Shown: piece after piece, positions 23,200-36,100 of the stretch
Layout of the letters: each line of letters starts with the position of its first letter
Position numbering within the stretch: the stretch's first letter is position 1
From: Plantago elongata
Taxonomy: Eukaryota; Streptophyta; Magnoliopsida; Lamiales; Plantaginaceae
Assembly: GCA_036897095.1 (NCBI GenBank)
Contig: JAYMSP010000394.1
Coordinates: 1 to 54,021 of the forward strand
Direction: 5' to 3'
Length of the DNA: 54,021 bases
Notes under the pieces: model-generated
The model's database searches: none
The model's input: only the letters and a program-made list of their open reading frames with translations
What the model was told of the DNA's origin: nothing
Made by a program: the position numbers and the translations under genes

Positions 23200-24495
23200 G
23201 GATGCGGCAGGGGTTTCTATCTAGTTTTTCTTTTAGTCTGTATGTTAATTTTTCCTTCATGCAAGTATTTTTGCTCGGTATAGGTTCTTCCTATTGGTTG
23301 TAACAGACTGCACTGTTCCATATGCATTTGCAATACACTTTAGTTTCTATATTACATGGTATTGGATCACCCTATCCTTTATTTATCTGTATGAGTCATG
23401 TTTTGAGTTAATTTGTTGGTGATGAAAATGTACTTTTTGGCTTTACAATCACCTGAACTCTGTTCAGTTTTCTTAGTTTAGAACACGGTGTGTGGGATTA
23501 TGCAATATAGTGCTTAGGCATATTCTTTGGAAATCTAGATAGGTGGTTTGTGTCTTTGTGATACACTTTGTTAATTTTTTATTTGAATAAGCTAATTATA
23601 TTACAAGGTATAATTATCAATACCACCTTATAACTCCTTATAACTCCTTGCCTTAAAATCTTAACCAGAACCACCTTATAACTACAACAACTACAACGCT
23701 GCCGGAATTACAACTCTGCACCTCCTGCATACAACCCAACTCCTTACCACTAGACTACGACTTTGGAAATTTCAATCTAGGCTCTTTGATTTGTTTAACA
23801 TCAAAATGTGCTTTGGTTCTGGCTGCTTTCGATCTGAACTCTGTGAATGTATTGATCTGTTACTGGTGTTTGAAAACAGATAACCACATTACCTGTGTGA
23901 TTATTACACTTGTGTAATTGTTTGGTCATATGCATGGCTGTGTTAGGTATTGAAATTATGAACCATGGAGCTAATTTGTTAGTGATGAGTGATGGCATGC
24001 ATCTTTGCGTTGTGGTCTTGACATATAATAATAGCTGCTAACATAATGTCTTCTAGATTATGCAATTTTTTTTTTTGAATGCTGGTGCATGTGTCAACTT
24101 AAATCCCCAGTTGAAATTCGTCGGCTACCTGTTTTGGTAATGGTCAGATGGTGTTCTAGAACAGATATCTATTCTGCCATAGTAATGAAAATGTTTGTCC
24201 ATTTCTGTTTTAAGCAAAAAAAGTAAAGAACTCGTTCCTTAAGGTTTTATTACACAATTCAACTTCCTCTGGGTACACATTCAGGAGAACACCTGAGTCT
24301 GACAGAGGATGAAGTACTTGCAGTCATAATACTCTGCTTGCAAGTTTTAAAACACATAATCTTCCACCGACGGGAATGAGGAATAAGTCGGATTGAACTA
24401 ATATACATTTTTGCACTTCCTTGGCACAAGTTTATTAGGCATTTCCGAGACACCTGAACTCAAATATTAAGCTCCAGATCATCTGTTTGTATAAA
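23200..24495. other. 3' flank of ARF1 and spacer to MenB
   Basis: The first roughly 150-200 bp are probably the ARF1 3' UTR, and the last part holds the MenB 3' UTR (the genes converge). Between them I see only a decayed SINE (about 23590-23760) and AT-rich sequence. Confidence 0.5.
23660..23765 (-). mobile_element. Decayed tRNA-derived SINE
   Basis: Read on the minus strand it starts AAGTCGTAGTCTAGTGGTAAGGAGTTGG, which resembles the A-box half of a tRNA (tRNA-Asp-like). A degenerate B-box-like segment (GCAGAGTTGTAATTCC) follows after about 30 bp, then an A/T-rich tail. It cannot fold as a functional tRNA because the acceptor stem is missing. Confidence 0.45.
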
Positions 24496-26473
24496 TTAAG
24501 GAAGCCGAGGAAATTTTGAGAAGTCTGGCTTTCTGCGTTGCAAGTAAGCATTCTTCCCCTCTGAACCTTCTTCTGTTCCGTAAAACAGAAGAGTGGCATC
24601 TCCTCCAATTTGCTGAAAGTAATAGTCACAACAATTGAATTAGTACCCAATACCTAATGTAACAAGAATGATTCAATTCTATTGAAAATTTAGGCACCTG
24701 GAGTCCAGCATGTCCATCGTCAATCGCATTGATAGACGATTTGCACAGGCGAATTGCCATAGGACTGTTCCTCAAAATCTCTCTGCTCCATTTGATTGTT
24801 TCCTCTTCCAACTTCTCTAGCTGTTAATTTGCTACTGATTAGTGAACTAGCTATTCAGAAAACTTCTGGTTGTTCCTTAAAGTTGTGCTTACCGGTACAA
24901 CAGTGTTAACAAGTCCCATCTTCTCTGCTTCAATAGCATTGTAGAACCTTGCCATGAACCACATCTCTCGTGCTCTTTTCGGACCAACCTAATAAGTTCA
25001 AATGTAAGCTGATAAGCACAACATAACATGAACAGAGGAAAGCCTTAAAAGTTCCGAAACTCACCAGGCGAGCCATTATAGAAGCCCCATAACCAGCATC
25101 AAAGCTTCCAACCTTCACATCACACAAAATATAACACAAGATTTACCACATGAAGGTAAATAAAACATAACAAGATAGTTCCCGGTTATCAAATCGAACA
25201 CAAAATGAGTACAGCAAGAATAAGAAGACAACCTTTGGTCCAGTCTGGCCAAAAATAGCATTATCTGCTGCAATTGTCAAGTCACAAACCATATGGAGAA
25301 CATGACCTCCTCCAACAGCATACCCTGCAACCTTCTCGTTTTCGAAAACATAGATTTTAATATATGGTTATGTTCCAAATATATGAAGGTTATGGAAAGC
25401 TGTGAACAGAAAAACTCAGAATCAGTATTACCATTGCTATAACTGGCTTTGGTAGCCGACGGATTTGAACCTAACAGCAAAAGATCAAACAGAAAACTTC
25501 AACTTTCAAGAATTCCCCTCAAAAGTAATAGTCAAGGTATGCATTTTGAAATCTAGAAACTTAAGATTCAAACTAGAACCTGCAAGTCTAAAACATTCAG
25601 GCGGCCAAAGTTATCGAAGTCGACATAGCCTTCCTTTCCTCTTAGAGATTGATCACCACCACTGCAAAATGCCTTGGTACCCTGCAATACGAAGTCATGA
25701 ACTTCTCATAATTCGTAAAAACACAACCAACGATTCGATTATGTTCATGTTTGTGCATGACTTCTGTACTTAGAAATGATCAAATGACATCTCTTAGTGG
25801 AATACCTCTCAGTAAACTCACAGCTAATACATCAACAGAAATGAGAAGTTTTTGATCACATTCCAACATTTTGGTGATTAATCGAACAATAGGCGCAATA
25901 TGTACGACCAGTCGACCAAGTGAGGTACCGAATTTGAAAATCAAGAACAAATTGCAACTCTTGGCAATTAGTAAGGTGCAGGTTGCAGCAAATTACCTTG
26001 CCAGTGAAAATAATGACTCCAATAGAGTTATCATCCCTAGCATCATTGAATGCTCTAATGAGCTCTTTCACCGTCTGTGGCCGGAAAGCATTCCTCTTAT
26101 CAGGCCTGTTAATCGTTATCTGCAAGTAAACAACACAGTTCAATGAACTCTTTAAACAGGGGATTTTCATTTTCCAATCATCATGTTTAAGAAAACAAAA
26201 AGTCACCTTAGCAATGCCTTCACCAACAGCCTTTTCGTAAATGATATCAGTGAACGGCTTGCCGATATCATCCAACGCTTGTTTCCATTCGGGGATGTGA
26301 GTTGGGACCTCACCGTGCACCCGGTGGTACGTATCATCCATCTTCGAGCTGCAGGTGGACAGTTCAATGGGATGATTGAGGTTACGAGTTTGAGACGGAA
26401 CGAGGTGGCTTGAAACGGAGGCTATTCTCCTGTTGATGGTGTCAATATCCTTCCCTGCCATTCTGATTGCCAT
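24496..26473 (-). CDS. MENB: 1,4-dihydroxy-2-naphthoyl-CoA synthase (naphthoate synthase), peroxisomal, 9 exons
   Basis: The enzyme closes the ring of O-succinylbenzoyl-CoA to give DHNA-CoA in phylloquinone (vitamin K1) synthesis. Exons in transcript order: 26473-26207, 26119-25997, 25681-25580, 25470-25432, 25331-25233, 25112-25065, 24988-24893, 24820-24698 and 24612-24496. Every border is GT-AG, and the product is 337 residues, the same as the Arabidopsis enzyme as I recall it. The crotonase fold is visible: [18 protein letters not shown], the oxyanion AGYAVGGGH, then [19 protein letters not shown] (206-208) is the bicarbonate-binding element of type I MenB, and Asp215 and Tyr310 match catalytic positions known from bacterial MenB. 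The C-terminus [11 protein letters not shown] is typical. A PTS2 peroxisome signal, RI-x5-HL, lies at residues 16-24. All catalytic residues are present. Confidence 0.95.
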
Positions 26474-26564
26474 TGTCTAAATTGGAGTGATAGCAGTGTT
26501 TTTGTTTTGGTGCAGGGTAGGAGACTTAATAGTTTGGTAGTTTTGTTGTGTTGATGATAGGAGG

Positions 26565-26572
26565 ATATATAA
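26565..26572 (-). promoter_or_regulatory. TATA box of the MenB gene
   Basis: TTATATAT on the minus strand lies about 92-99 bp before the MenB start codon. A start of transcription about 30 bp downstream would give a short UTR of about 60 bp. No other core element is clear. Confidence 0.5.
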
Positions 26573-26599
26573 GGTTGGAGATAAGATGTGATGGCTCAT

Positions 26600-27728
26600 G
26601 TTTTGGTCTATTTTATCCGTGTGAAGTTCCACTGTTGCCCTTGCTGACTTCTAAAGAAGCATGAGGCTTCCCTTTCAGGATTATTTTTGTTATCTTTGAT
26701 TCTTCATATTATTGATATCCACCTATTAATATCCACCTATGCAACTAATTTAGTCGAGCAATATTTTTTATATTTATAATTTTATTTAGTATTTAGTTAA
26801 ACTGTTTAAGGATACCGACTGCGGGTTTTCAATGTCATTCTTAATGAATGTAGTATACTTTTTAATACAGAGCAACTCATCTATAGTTGCTATTGATGCA
26901 TGCTATTGTTGATTTCAATTTTATCTTCTGTTCAAAGTTAAAAAACATGCATGAGCCATCTTTTGACTTCAACAATTTTGACTTTACACCTTGAACTTGA
27001 ATCGCAGTGACCACATTTATCATGTATTATCATTAAGTTGAACTAATATTATTTGTTTATAATTTAGCTTCCTAAAATAAATTTAGCAATTAAATTGTTG
27101 GTGAAGAAATTTGCCAATGAAATTATCAACCAAACAAGTATGAAATACCAAGTCTGTTAGAAACACTAAAACTCTCAGCAACAAAATAGTAATGTAAAAC
27201 TGTATTTAATTTGTGGGTGGTTTGTTGGTAATCCGTCACCCCTACATGAACGATGATGATGGTACGAAGAAATGGAGAAGAAGACAAACATTAATGGCAA
27301 GGATCCGAGATTTTTAAAAGCATGGATCGAAGATCAAACCGAACCAGATCCGGTCTTGAACCGATAAAACAAATTTAATTTTCCAGTCCAGGTCATATTA
27401 TGTTATGATCTGGTTCAATATATTCCGTAAGTGTTAATCTAGAAGTGCATGAAGCAAACCCAATAATAAGCAGTCCGAGAAATATTTCTTAATTGTTCAT
27501 TTCAATAATTAAATGATATGGTTTGTATTAACTGATCCTCAAAACCAATCAATTACTACTATTGTTATTATTAAAATGTAGTGAAGTTGACTATTAAACA
27601 TAAAATGCATGAATCAGCCCGGCATGTTAGATGGTAACACTAATAATTGTAACTCCGTATGATGTAGGAATTAATATAAATTGATAGATTCTATAGGTCT
27701 CTACTATCGAGTTCGAACATTTAGATAA
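26600..27728. other. Intergenic region between MenB and the Copia element
   Basis: This 1.1-kb AT-rich stretch contains no coding segment that I recognise. It ends in GATAA (27724-27728), the target duplication of the Copia element. Confidence 0.5.
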
Positions 27729-28181
27729 TGTTGAGAATGGAATCGATTTGCAGAGTATTCACATGATAAATAAACCGTCACAAATCACTTAGAATCGTCA
27801 TAACAATTATGAACAAACGTCGCAAATAACCAAACCTGCAGAAAAACAGAACACAACATAATCAATTTACGTGCTTCGATCGAATGATCTACATGCATGG
27901 GCCAAGCTATGATCTTCCACTATGATCGAGATCCAAAATCTCCAGAGAATTACAAGTATTACACTGAATCGAATTACTCAATCACACTCTTCTCTATTCG
28001 AATCTTTAACTCTCTCAATTTCTTCTTCAAGCTCTCTCACTCAGAAACTGAAAGATGATTATGATGATTGATTAACTAACATCAGTTACATCAGTTATTT
28101 ATACAAAACGATGACAAGATTCAACAAAAAACAACCAATAAGATTGAAGCATGGATGAAGTTAAGTAAGCTATATCTAACA
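27729..28181 (-). repeat. Copia 3' LTR
   Basis: On the minus strand it begins TGTTAGATATAGC and ends TTCTCAACA, with TGTT...AACA termini. Compared with the other LTR it carries an extra block of about 42 bp near 27787-27828, bounded by CGTCACAAAT/CGTCGCAAAT. It lacks about 100 bp near its outer end. Both LTRs share GATTTGCAGAGTAT, CAATTTACGTGCTTCGATCG and CGATGACAAGATTCAAC. Confidence 0.9.
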
Positions 28182-28264
28182 AATCTCCACCTTAGCTTAA
28201 TCACGCCTGATAATTCCTCTAGTTCCTAAAGTTAGAACTGATCCCCTTTGTCCAGCTCCTTAGG

Positions 28265-31200
28265 TTAGAACTGACCCCTTCTTCTCATTCCCATAAGTGA
28301 TACACACTTCACAAACTTCTTAATTGACACAGCTTTGGTAAGATAATCAGAAGTGTTATCATCAGTGTGAATCTTCAGAACCTTGACTGTTCCTCTAGGA
28401 ATTATATCCCTGAAAAAATGCCACCTTATGTCGATATGCTTAGTCCTGTCATGATACATTTGGTGTTTAGTCAGTTGTATTGACTTCTTGGTGTCAACAT
28501 TTGCTGCAAAATCAGAGTCAACATTACTAACAAGTGGAATATTGCTGCTTACAGACTTCTTAAATGTCAATCCCATATCTGTAGATCCTTGAATATATCT
28601 CATCAGATACTTTAAAGCTTCCCAATGTGATGTCCCGGCTCCCACCATAAACCTGCTAATCACATTCATTATATGTGCTAGGTCAGGTCTGCAACATACC
28701 ATTGAGTACATTAAACTCCCTACTGCACTTGCATAAGGCACTGTACTCATGTGTTTAACTTCATTCTCATTAGTAGCACATTGACTCAGGGAAAGCTTTA
28801 CACCAGGTTGTATTGGTACTGATACACTTTTGGATTTATGCATATTGTATTTGATAAGTACCTTCTTGAGATAATCACTATGAGATAGGATTAGGTTCTC
28901 TTCAATATTATTCCTCTCAATATCCATTCCTAATATTCTCTTTGCATTCCTTAGATCTTTCATCTCAAACACATCACATAGCTTCCCTTTCAAGTTCTCT
29001 AAATCACTCATAGCTCTGCTAGCTATTAACATGTCATCCACATATAATAGAAGATATGTTAATCCAAAAGTTTCATTCCCCGAGATATACACACAACTGT
29101 CATAAATGCTTATCCTGAATCCTACAGAGGTGATATATTCATCAAACCACATATACTATTGTCTGGGACTTTGCTTAAGCTCATAGAGTTACTTTCTCAG
29201 TAAACATGCATTGTTACTTTTGTCTTTAATCTTCAATCCTTTAGGTAACTGCATATATATTACCTCCTCCAATTCTCCATGAAGAAATGCAGTTTTAACA
29301 TCTAGTTGGTGTAAAAGTAACCCATGTTGTACTACCAGTGATATCAGTATTCTGATTGAGGTGTGTTTGACTACAGGTGAGAAGATCTCATTGTAGTTTA
29401 TGCCTTCTCTCTGAGTAAACCCATTTGCCACTAATATGGCTTTATACCTGATTTGTTCCTCATTTGCTACCTCAAGCTTCTTCTTGAAGATCCACTTGCG
29501 CATCCCACCAGCTTCTGACCTTTAGGTATATTTACAATATCCCAGGTATGGTTTTTGTTCAGTGAATTTAACTCCTCAGCAATGGCTATCATCCACTTCT
29601 CTTGCTCTGAACAAGTTGTAGCTTTAGTGTAGGTGCTTGGTTCTTAAGATATGACTTCTTATACAGTTACTAGTGCATATGCCACCATGTAAGATCTAGC
29701 TACCCTTCCAAAACCATACATATCAGGTGCTTCATGTGTTCTTCTAGCTCTATCTCTAGCCAGCTGAAAATCATTTGCATTGATACCAGATTTTTGTGTA
29801 GCTGTCATCTGTACATCACTATTTTCATTGTGACTTTGATTAGTGATATACTCATCTACAACTTGAGTATCACTTACTGCACTTGTAGTTGCAGGCTCCA
29901 CCTCAAAGCCAACTTCATCAGTGGTTGGTTTAGATGAGTTATTATCAATGTGAGTTGATTTTAGTGGCATTATAAGCTCATTGAAGGTGACATTTTTACT
30001 CACCAGGCATCTCCTTTCACCAGGTTCTACACACCACAGTTTGTATCCTTTCACTCCTTCTGGATATCCCAATAAAATGCACTTTACAACTCTAGTTTCA
30101 CTCCCTTCACATGTGCCATAGCCAGACATTCAAACACCTTTAGTTGAGATAGGTCTGGAGTTCTCCTTGACCATATCTCCTTTGGTGTTTTAAAATTTAG
30201 TGGTGCAGATGGACTCCGGTTGATCAAGTAACTTGTTATAGTTACTGCTTCACCCCATAGTGCTTTTGACACACCTGAGCTTAATATCATGCATCTTACT
30301 CTCTCCAGTAGTGTTCTGTTCATTCTCTCATCTACTCCATTTTGTTGTGGAGTTCCAGGTATTGTCTTGTGTATGATAATACCCTTGTTTGCACAGAACT
30401 CATTGAACTCAGAGAAAATCATTATCAGTTCTCAGGTACTTCACGGTGTTTCCTGATTGATTTTCAACCTCATTGATCTAATATTTGAATTTCTGAAAGG
30501 CTTCATCCTTAGACTTTAATATGTAGACCCATACTTTCCTTGAGAAATAATCAATTATGATTACGAAGTATCTTCCTCCACCAATGATTGTAGCTCTTGC
30601 AGGACCCCATAAATCAGAGTGTATGTAGTCCAGAGCTGCTTTGGTATTGTGTTGACCAATTCCCATACGGGACTTGTGTGCTTTTCCCATGATACATATT
30701 TCATAGAAGGCCAGATTTGATATGGTGTCATTCCCCAGCATACCTTGCTTAGCAAGTTCCTTCAAGTCCTTTTCACTGAGGTGGGCCATTCTGCTATGTC
30801 ATATCATTAAGTTGTCAGTGGCAACTACTGCAGTTTCACCTGCTACAGTGGTTCCTTGCAGGTAATATAACTCATTACATTTGGTGCCTTGCATCACAAA
30901 CTTTCTCCTAGTGACACTTTCAATAAACCATGTAGGCAACCAAAACCATAGCCTAGTGAGTCAAACTTTTCCAGTGATATAAGATTCCTCTTCATGCTGG
31001 GTATGTATCTAACATCACTTAGTACTCTGATCACATCATCAAACATCCTGATCTTGACACTACTTGTACCTTTAATGTCATGTGGGTAATCATCTCCCAG
31101 TAGCACACTTCCACCATACTTATACTTAAGGTTACTAAACCACTCCTTAATATAGAATATGTGAAAGGAGTAGCCAGAATCAAGTATCCAAGTAGGTTTA

Positions 31201-32100
31201 ATACTAATCTCAGTAATGCACAATGCTTCAGCAGTCTCACAATCATTTGTAGTAGCAGGAGCAGTGATTGTATTATTAGTTTGAAAGATATGAGTGCCCT
31301 GACCTGATGGATTTCTCTTATAGGTGGGACAATCCTTCTTCAGGTGTCCTTGGTTGTGACAGTGGAGGAGTGGTAACACTTGCGTTTCTCCACATTTTCA
31401 TTAGTATTTCATTTAGCTTCAGGTGCATTTATGTATTCCTTCTTCTTTTCAACTCTTGCTTTCCACCTTGATTGTTTCTTCTGCTCGTACTTCACATTCA
31501 GGCTTTCACCATTATTTGATCCCTTTGGTGCAACCGCCACTACCTACTCTCTTGATCTCATAGCTGATTCTATCACATCCATAGTGAGAGGAGATGTTCT
31601 ACCATATACTAGTGCATCTTTAAATAATCTCAATGAACTTGGTAGAGCATTCAGTAACAGAATTGCTTTGTCTTCACTCCTCATTCTATCTTTGATGTCT
31701 TCCTCCACTTGATCATTGGAACTTACAACTTTCTTGAATTCTTCGAGTTGAACAGTTATAGGTCGATCTTCAACTATTCAGAATGCAAATAACCGTTGTT
31801 TGGTAAAGATTTTGTTTGTGTTTGACTTAGTGTTGTACATTTCTTCAAGCTTCTGCCATATCTCCTTAGAAAATCTAGATCAACAACCTCCCTTAGAGTA
31901 TCATCAATCAATGCCAGAGTGATTGCACTGTGTGTCCGCTGTTTCATGATCTTCTTCACCGACTTGGCGGTTTCTTTAGAGAAATCCTCAGCCAATGCCT
32001 CAAGCGCTCCTTGATGAGAAAGTACAACTTTCATCTTAGCTTTCCATAGCCTGAAATCACTCCGATCGGTTAGCTTTTCTACGTTAAAGCTTCATGATGC
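28265..32100 (-). pseudogene. Copia gag-pol, multiply interrupted
   Basis: Fragments in order. A gag segment with RSDFRLWKAKMKV precedes and includes 32034-31774. A zinc-knuckle plus protease piece spans 31379-30894 (CHNQGHLKKDC, ILDSG). Integrase covers 30789-30084, with a GKAHKSR motif and the core ending PQQNGVDERMNRTL. Reverse transcriptase runs 29503-28700, with QLDVKTAFLHGEL and the catalytic YVDDM near 29040. A C-terminal RNase H follows, with an internal deletion after FAANVDTKKS. Stops or frameshifts separate almost every piece, including inside the zinc knuckle, between the two integrase parts and within reverse transcriptase (29153-29189). No autonomous product is possible. Confidence 0.88.
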
Positions 32101-32149
32101 CATTGACAGTTGCTGCTTCTCAACGATGGTTCCCACAGATGGCGCCACT

Positions 32150-32661
32150 CGTTGAGATTGAAACCGATTTGCAGAGTATACACACGATGAATAAACCGTC
32201 ACAAATAACCAAAGCAGAAAAATAAAACACAACACAATCAATTTACGTGCTTCGATCGAATGATCTACGTGCACAGGCTAGACTATGATCGAGATCCAAA
32301 ATCTCCAGAGAATTACAAGTATTACACTGAATCGAATGACTCAATCACACTCTTCTCTATTCGAATCTCTAACTCTCTCAATTTCTTCTTCAAGCTCTCT
32401 CTCACTCAGAAACTAAAAGATGATTAACTGAAAGATGATTATGATGATTGATTAACTAACAACAATTACATCAGCTATTTATGCAAAACGATGACAAGAT
32501 TCAACCGAAAACAACCAATAAGATTGAAGTATGAATGAAGTTAGTTGTCAACTAACTTTCCCTCCTTTTCTGTAACCACCTCTTTAACCTCCTTCGTTGA
32601 TTTTCCAGTTTTGATCCCAGCCGTTCAATATAACTTTTTATTAGTTAAGCTATATCTCAAA
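32150..32661 (-). repeat. Copia 5' LTR
   Basis: This is the longer copy (512 bp) and carries an additional segment at about 32547-32645 (from GTTGTCAACTAAC to TTTTTATTAG) not found in the 3' LTR. Its inner end reads CGTTGAGATT where the partner reads TGTTGAGAAT. The CTCTATTCGAATC and AACTCTCTCAATTTCTTCTT blocks are shared with the other LTR. Confidence 0.88.
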
Positions 32662-32799
32662 GATAAGATGGACTTCTATCATTAACTTTCAGACATACAA
32701 GACTTATAAAGATACGTACTCAACAGATCTAAGCATTGATATATTCTCCCACATATCTATACTCTGTGGACGCTTGAGAAATATTGAATACACTCCATT

Positions 32800-32905
32800 T
32801 CTGTTGCTAACACAGTAACACAATCAGATTGTACGAGTTTGACTCGAACCCCGACTTATATATTGGAGGAAAGTGTCTTATTAACTGAGTTGCGCTTTGT
32901 GGTAA
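32800..32905 (-). mobile_element. tRNA-derived SINE fragment
   Basis: Read on the minus strand: ACAAAGCGCAACTCAGTTAATAAG (A-box part), about 30 bp, then GTCGGGGTTCGAGTCAAA (B-box part). The order and spacing match a tRNA-like SINE head similar to those at 45511 and 50968. Without matched stem ends it is not a tRNA gene. Confidence 0.5.
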
Positions 32906-33179
32906 GTCTCCAAACTATTGTTTTAACTATGCTTTTTATGTGCTATGGCACAATGGCTCTGATCAGAGTTTGATAAAAGAAGTAACTGATCTGTATATAT
33001 ATATAATCTAATACTACTACATTACATATTATACTATATCCCTAATCTTCCTCTTTAGTTCACTACCACCTTGATCCCAAAGGGGTCAGCTAGCCACACC
33101 CATGCCGACCACACAAAAAGAATATTGCACACACTTACTATAAATGTAACAACAACAACTTCTCCATCACTCTCTATAC

Positions 33180-36100
33180 TTAGCAAGAATCATTATCCCC
33201 TTGAATCTTGTTGCTCGACGGCTTCCCGACCTGTAGACACTCCACCGGGGGGATGGTAGGTGAGAAACGTTGCCCGTACGCCTGCCAACAGAATGGGTCG
33301 TACATGTGGTATCGCTCCACCTGAGGCTTCAACTGTATGTTTGTCAATGTGACATCGGTACATGGCATGTTATCACTGCACGACAAGTGCACGGGCTTAA
33401 CAGTGTATGTTCCTCTTATGTTTTCGTAGTTGATGCCTGATAGTGCCACTGCAGCTGTTTGATTCTTGCAGTGGGCTTTGTCGCAGTAATATTGATCTAT
33501 GATGATGGGTAGTTGCACCTCGAATACTTGGATGTTTGAAAACTGTACATTTTGCACCGAGCCTGATCCACCCTGCAAGGTAGCAAACATTGGAGAAGAT
33601 ATCTTAGGGACTTATAATTTAAGCAGATCGAAAAATCAACAGTTGATATGTCTTTCATAAAAGGATATAAGAAAATTTTACCTGCCATGTTTTGATTCGA
33701 ACACCATTCATAGTGTTACGCATAACAATGTCTCGGACAGTGATATTCGAAACACAAGCTTTAGTGTTCTCTTTTCCTAACCCTCCAATGCTTATCCCAT
33801 GTCCTGGTCCGCAATTTACATTATGTATGTACACATTTGAGCATCCAGTTTGTATTGACACACAATCATCCCCTGTACATGTTCACATCTCATTAGAAAA
33901 ATTGGTTCGAATAGTTCAATCTTCTACATATGTTTGTTTTAATTTCGGTTAGAAGAATTTACCACATCCGAGGTTTGAGCTACGAATGAGCACATCTTTG
34001 GAGTTTTGCAAGTGTATGCCATCCGTGTTGGGGCTATCACCAGGTGAGGAGACAGTGAAATTGTAAACCGATACTCCAATGCAGTTATCGAACTTGAGAT
34101 GGCATTGAGGACTGTTTCGGATTGTTATACCGGTTACTGTTACATTGAAGCTCCCATAGAACCTAAGGGCCTGTATACAAGAATTCAAATCTTCAAACGC
34201 TTGAGAATTCGTACAACCAATGCATACAAACCAATTTTCGCGAAAAGGACAATATATAATAAAATCGTGATCCTTACCGTTGGTTTTATGCTTGGCATAT
34301 GTGCCCCCAGTGAGCTAATTACCTGCCACAGAGAAAGTTCAGGTTAGAACAAAAGTCACATAAAACGTAATGTAGTTTTGGGGTACATATGCCAGAAACA
34401 AAATGACAAATATATAAAGTTTTACGGGATGTACGTAGTAGTGTAGTGAAAGTGAAAACGTAAGGCTAGTTTGGATTCAAAGTTATTACCGGAACCGGAG
34501 GATTTGGTGGGATTGTTTGATTCAATGGGACAATGAGCTTTGAATGATACTCTAAAGGATCATCTTCATAAGGTGACTTTTGCCACCAAACAGCTCCATT
34601 GCCATCTATTACACCAGTTCCTTTGATTGTAAGTCCAACAAGTTTTGTGAACTCAAGCCATTGGAGTAGTCCTTTGCCCCATGGGCCTGAACTTGTTGGA
34701 GCAATAATTGTTCCATCTAACTGCACAAGTGCACAAGTGCATGTCAATGAATCTGTATATCCCGAATACTCGAATAAGTATATAACAAAGTTATATTAAG
34801 AAAAAATACTCGATTTATCTTTGATACTACGATTTAAATTTAATTATACAAGTAACATACCTGAAAAACGATGTCGTGTTGGCAATACGGGCCAGAAAAT
34901 GAAATGGGCCCAACAAGGAATACATATTTTGACGGGACATTAACAACTGAGGCTTGGACCTTGCAAGCAGAAGCCCATGCAGCTTGGAATGCCTGCAATT
35001 TTGTTAACATTATAATGTATTATTAACTCCGTTAACTAACTTATTAGCTCGATAAACCTATTTTCAGAAGACACATGAACGCCTAACTAATTATAGTATA
35101 ATTTTTTCAAATGGTTTATTAGAAACATAATCCACTCGATTTGTTTACAAACAAGTTAAAAAGTTACTATGCAACTCCGTAAAATCAACTAGGCCGTGAA
35201 TCAAATTACGCGTTTGAGCTTTGAATTGGCCACAATAACTACATTCATATATTTAAATTTAATAATTATTTCATCCCGAATTTAATTTTCCGCTTTAATT
35301 GTATAACGAACTGACATGATAAGAATTAATTTTGGTGGACCCTTGTGATTCTCCTGTCCACTCTTTTTGGCAGTTTTATTTGTCCCTATTAATATGTAGG
35401 ACTCTTTACGTGGCTATAAATATATGGACTCTTAAAACTTTAGGAACTTTAATTTATTCACTGTAACATGACCTGGAGAAATATGTCGCAACATGTAACT
35501 ACCTGACCTGATTTTCTGTTAAACGTACATACTCTTAAATCCCAATGTATTAAGAATTTAAGATGCATGCCAAGTAAATATTTTACCTACCTTATTTATT
35601 ACTGAACCTACAGCTGCCTAGTTTTGAACTGGAACCTTCTTTTTTAAATTTGTGCGGACTGGAGGATTAATATTAAATTCGCCAAGTAACGTAAAAATTC
35701 AAACTATAAAATATGAGAATTGAGAAAATATATACTTTTAGCTAGGTGGAAAGTATAATTTTATTTTTTTATAAAGTGTAAATCTTTGCAACATTTAAAA
35801 ATGAAGAGTGTATAATTTTGTGGGACATGAGGTGTAATGCTTTATTTATGAATGGACCGAAATTCTTCTTTTCATTTTGTGAGCTCATGCATGTGAACCC
35901 AGCACGTACTGTGTCACATATATTATATTACATATCAGGAATTCAAGATTTTAATTTTGATGGGGTAAAATTATATATATGAAATTTTTTGAGGATAAGA
36001 GGATCGAATTTAAGTATTTTAAAAATATTACTTATAAAATAAAAAAATTTCCGAAGTTAGGGGACTTTCGCCCCCTGTCCCTTAGGTCCGCCCCTGTTAC

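Larger units (their letters stand above)
27729..32661 (-). mobile_element. Ty1/Copia LTR retrotransposon, decayed
   Basis: A complete element outline: LTRs at 27729-28181 and 32150-32661, flanked by GATAA at 27724-27728 and 32662-32666. The internal region is on the minus strand in the Copia order gag, protease, integrase, reverse transcriptase, RNase H. A purine-rich tract (AAGGTGGAGATT on the minus strand) precedes the 3' LTR. The 5' LTR is followed by TGGCGCCATCTGTGGGAACC on the minus strand, which is not the usual initiator-Met primer site. Internal length is about 4 kb, slightly short for Copia. Coding frames are broken (separate entry), so it cannot move by itself. Confidence 0.9.
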
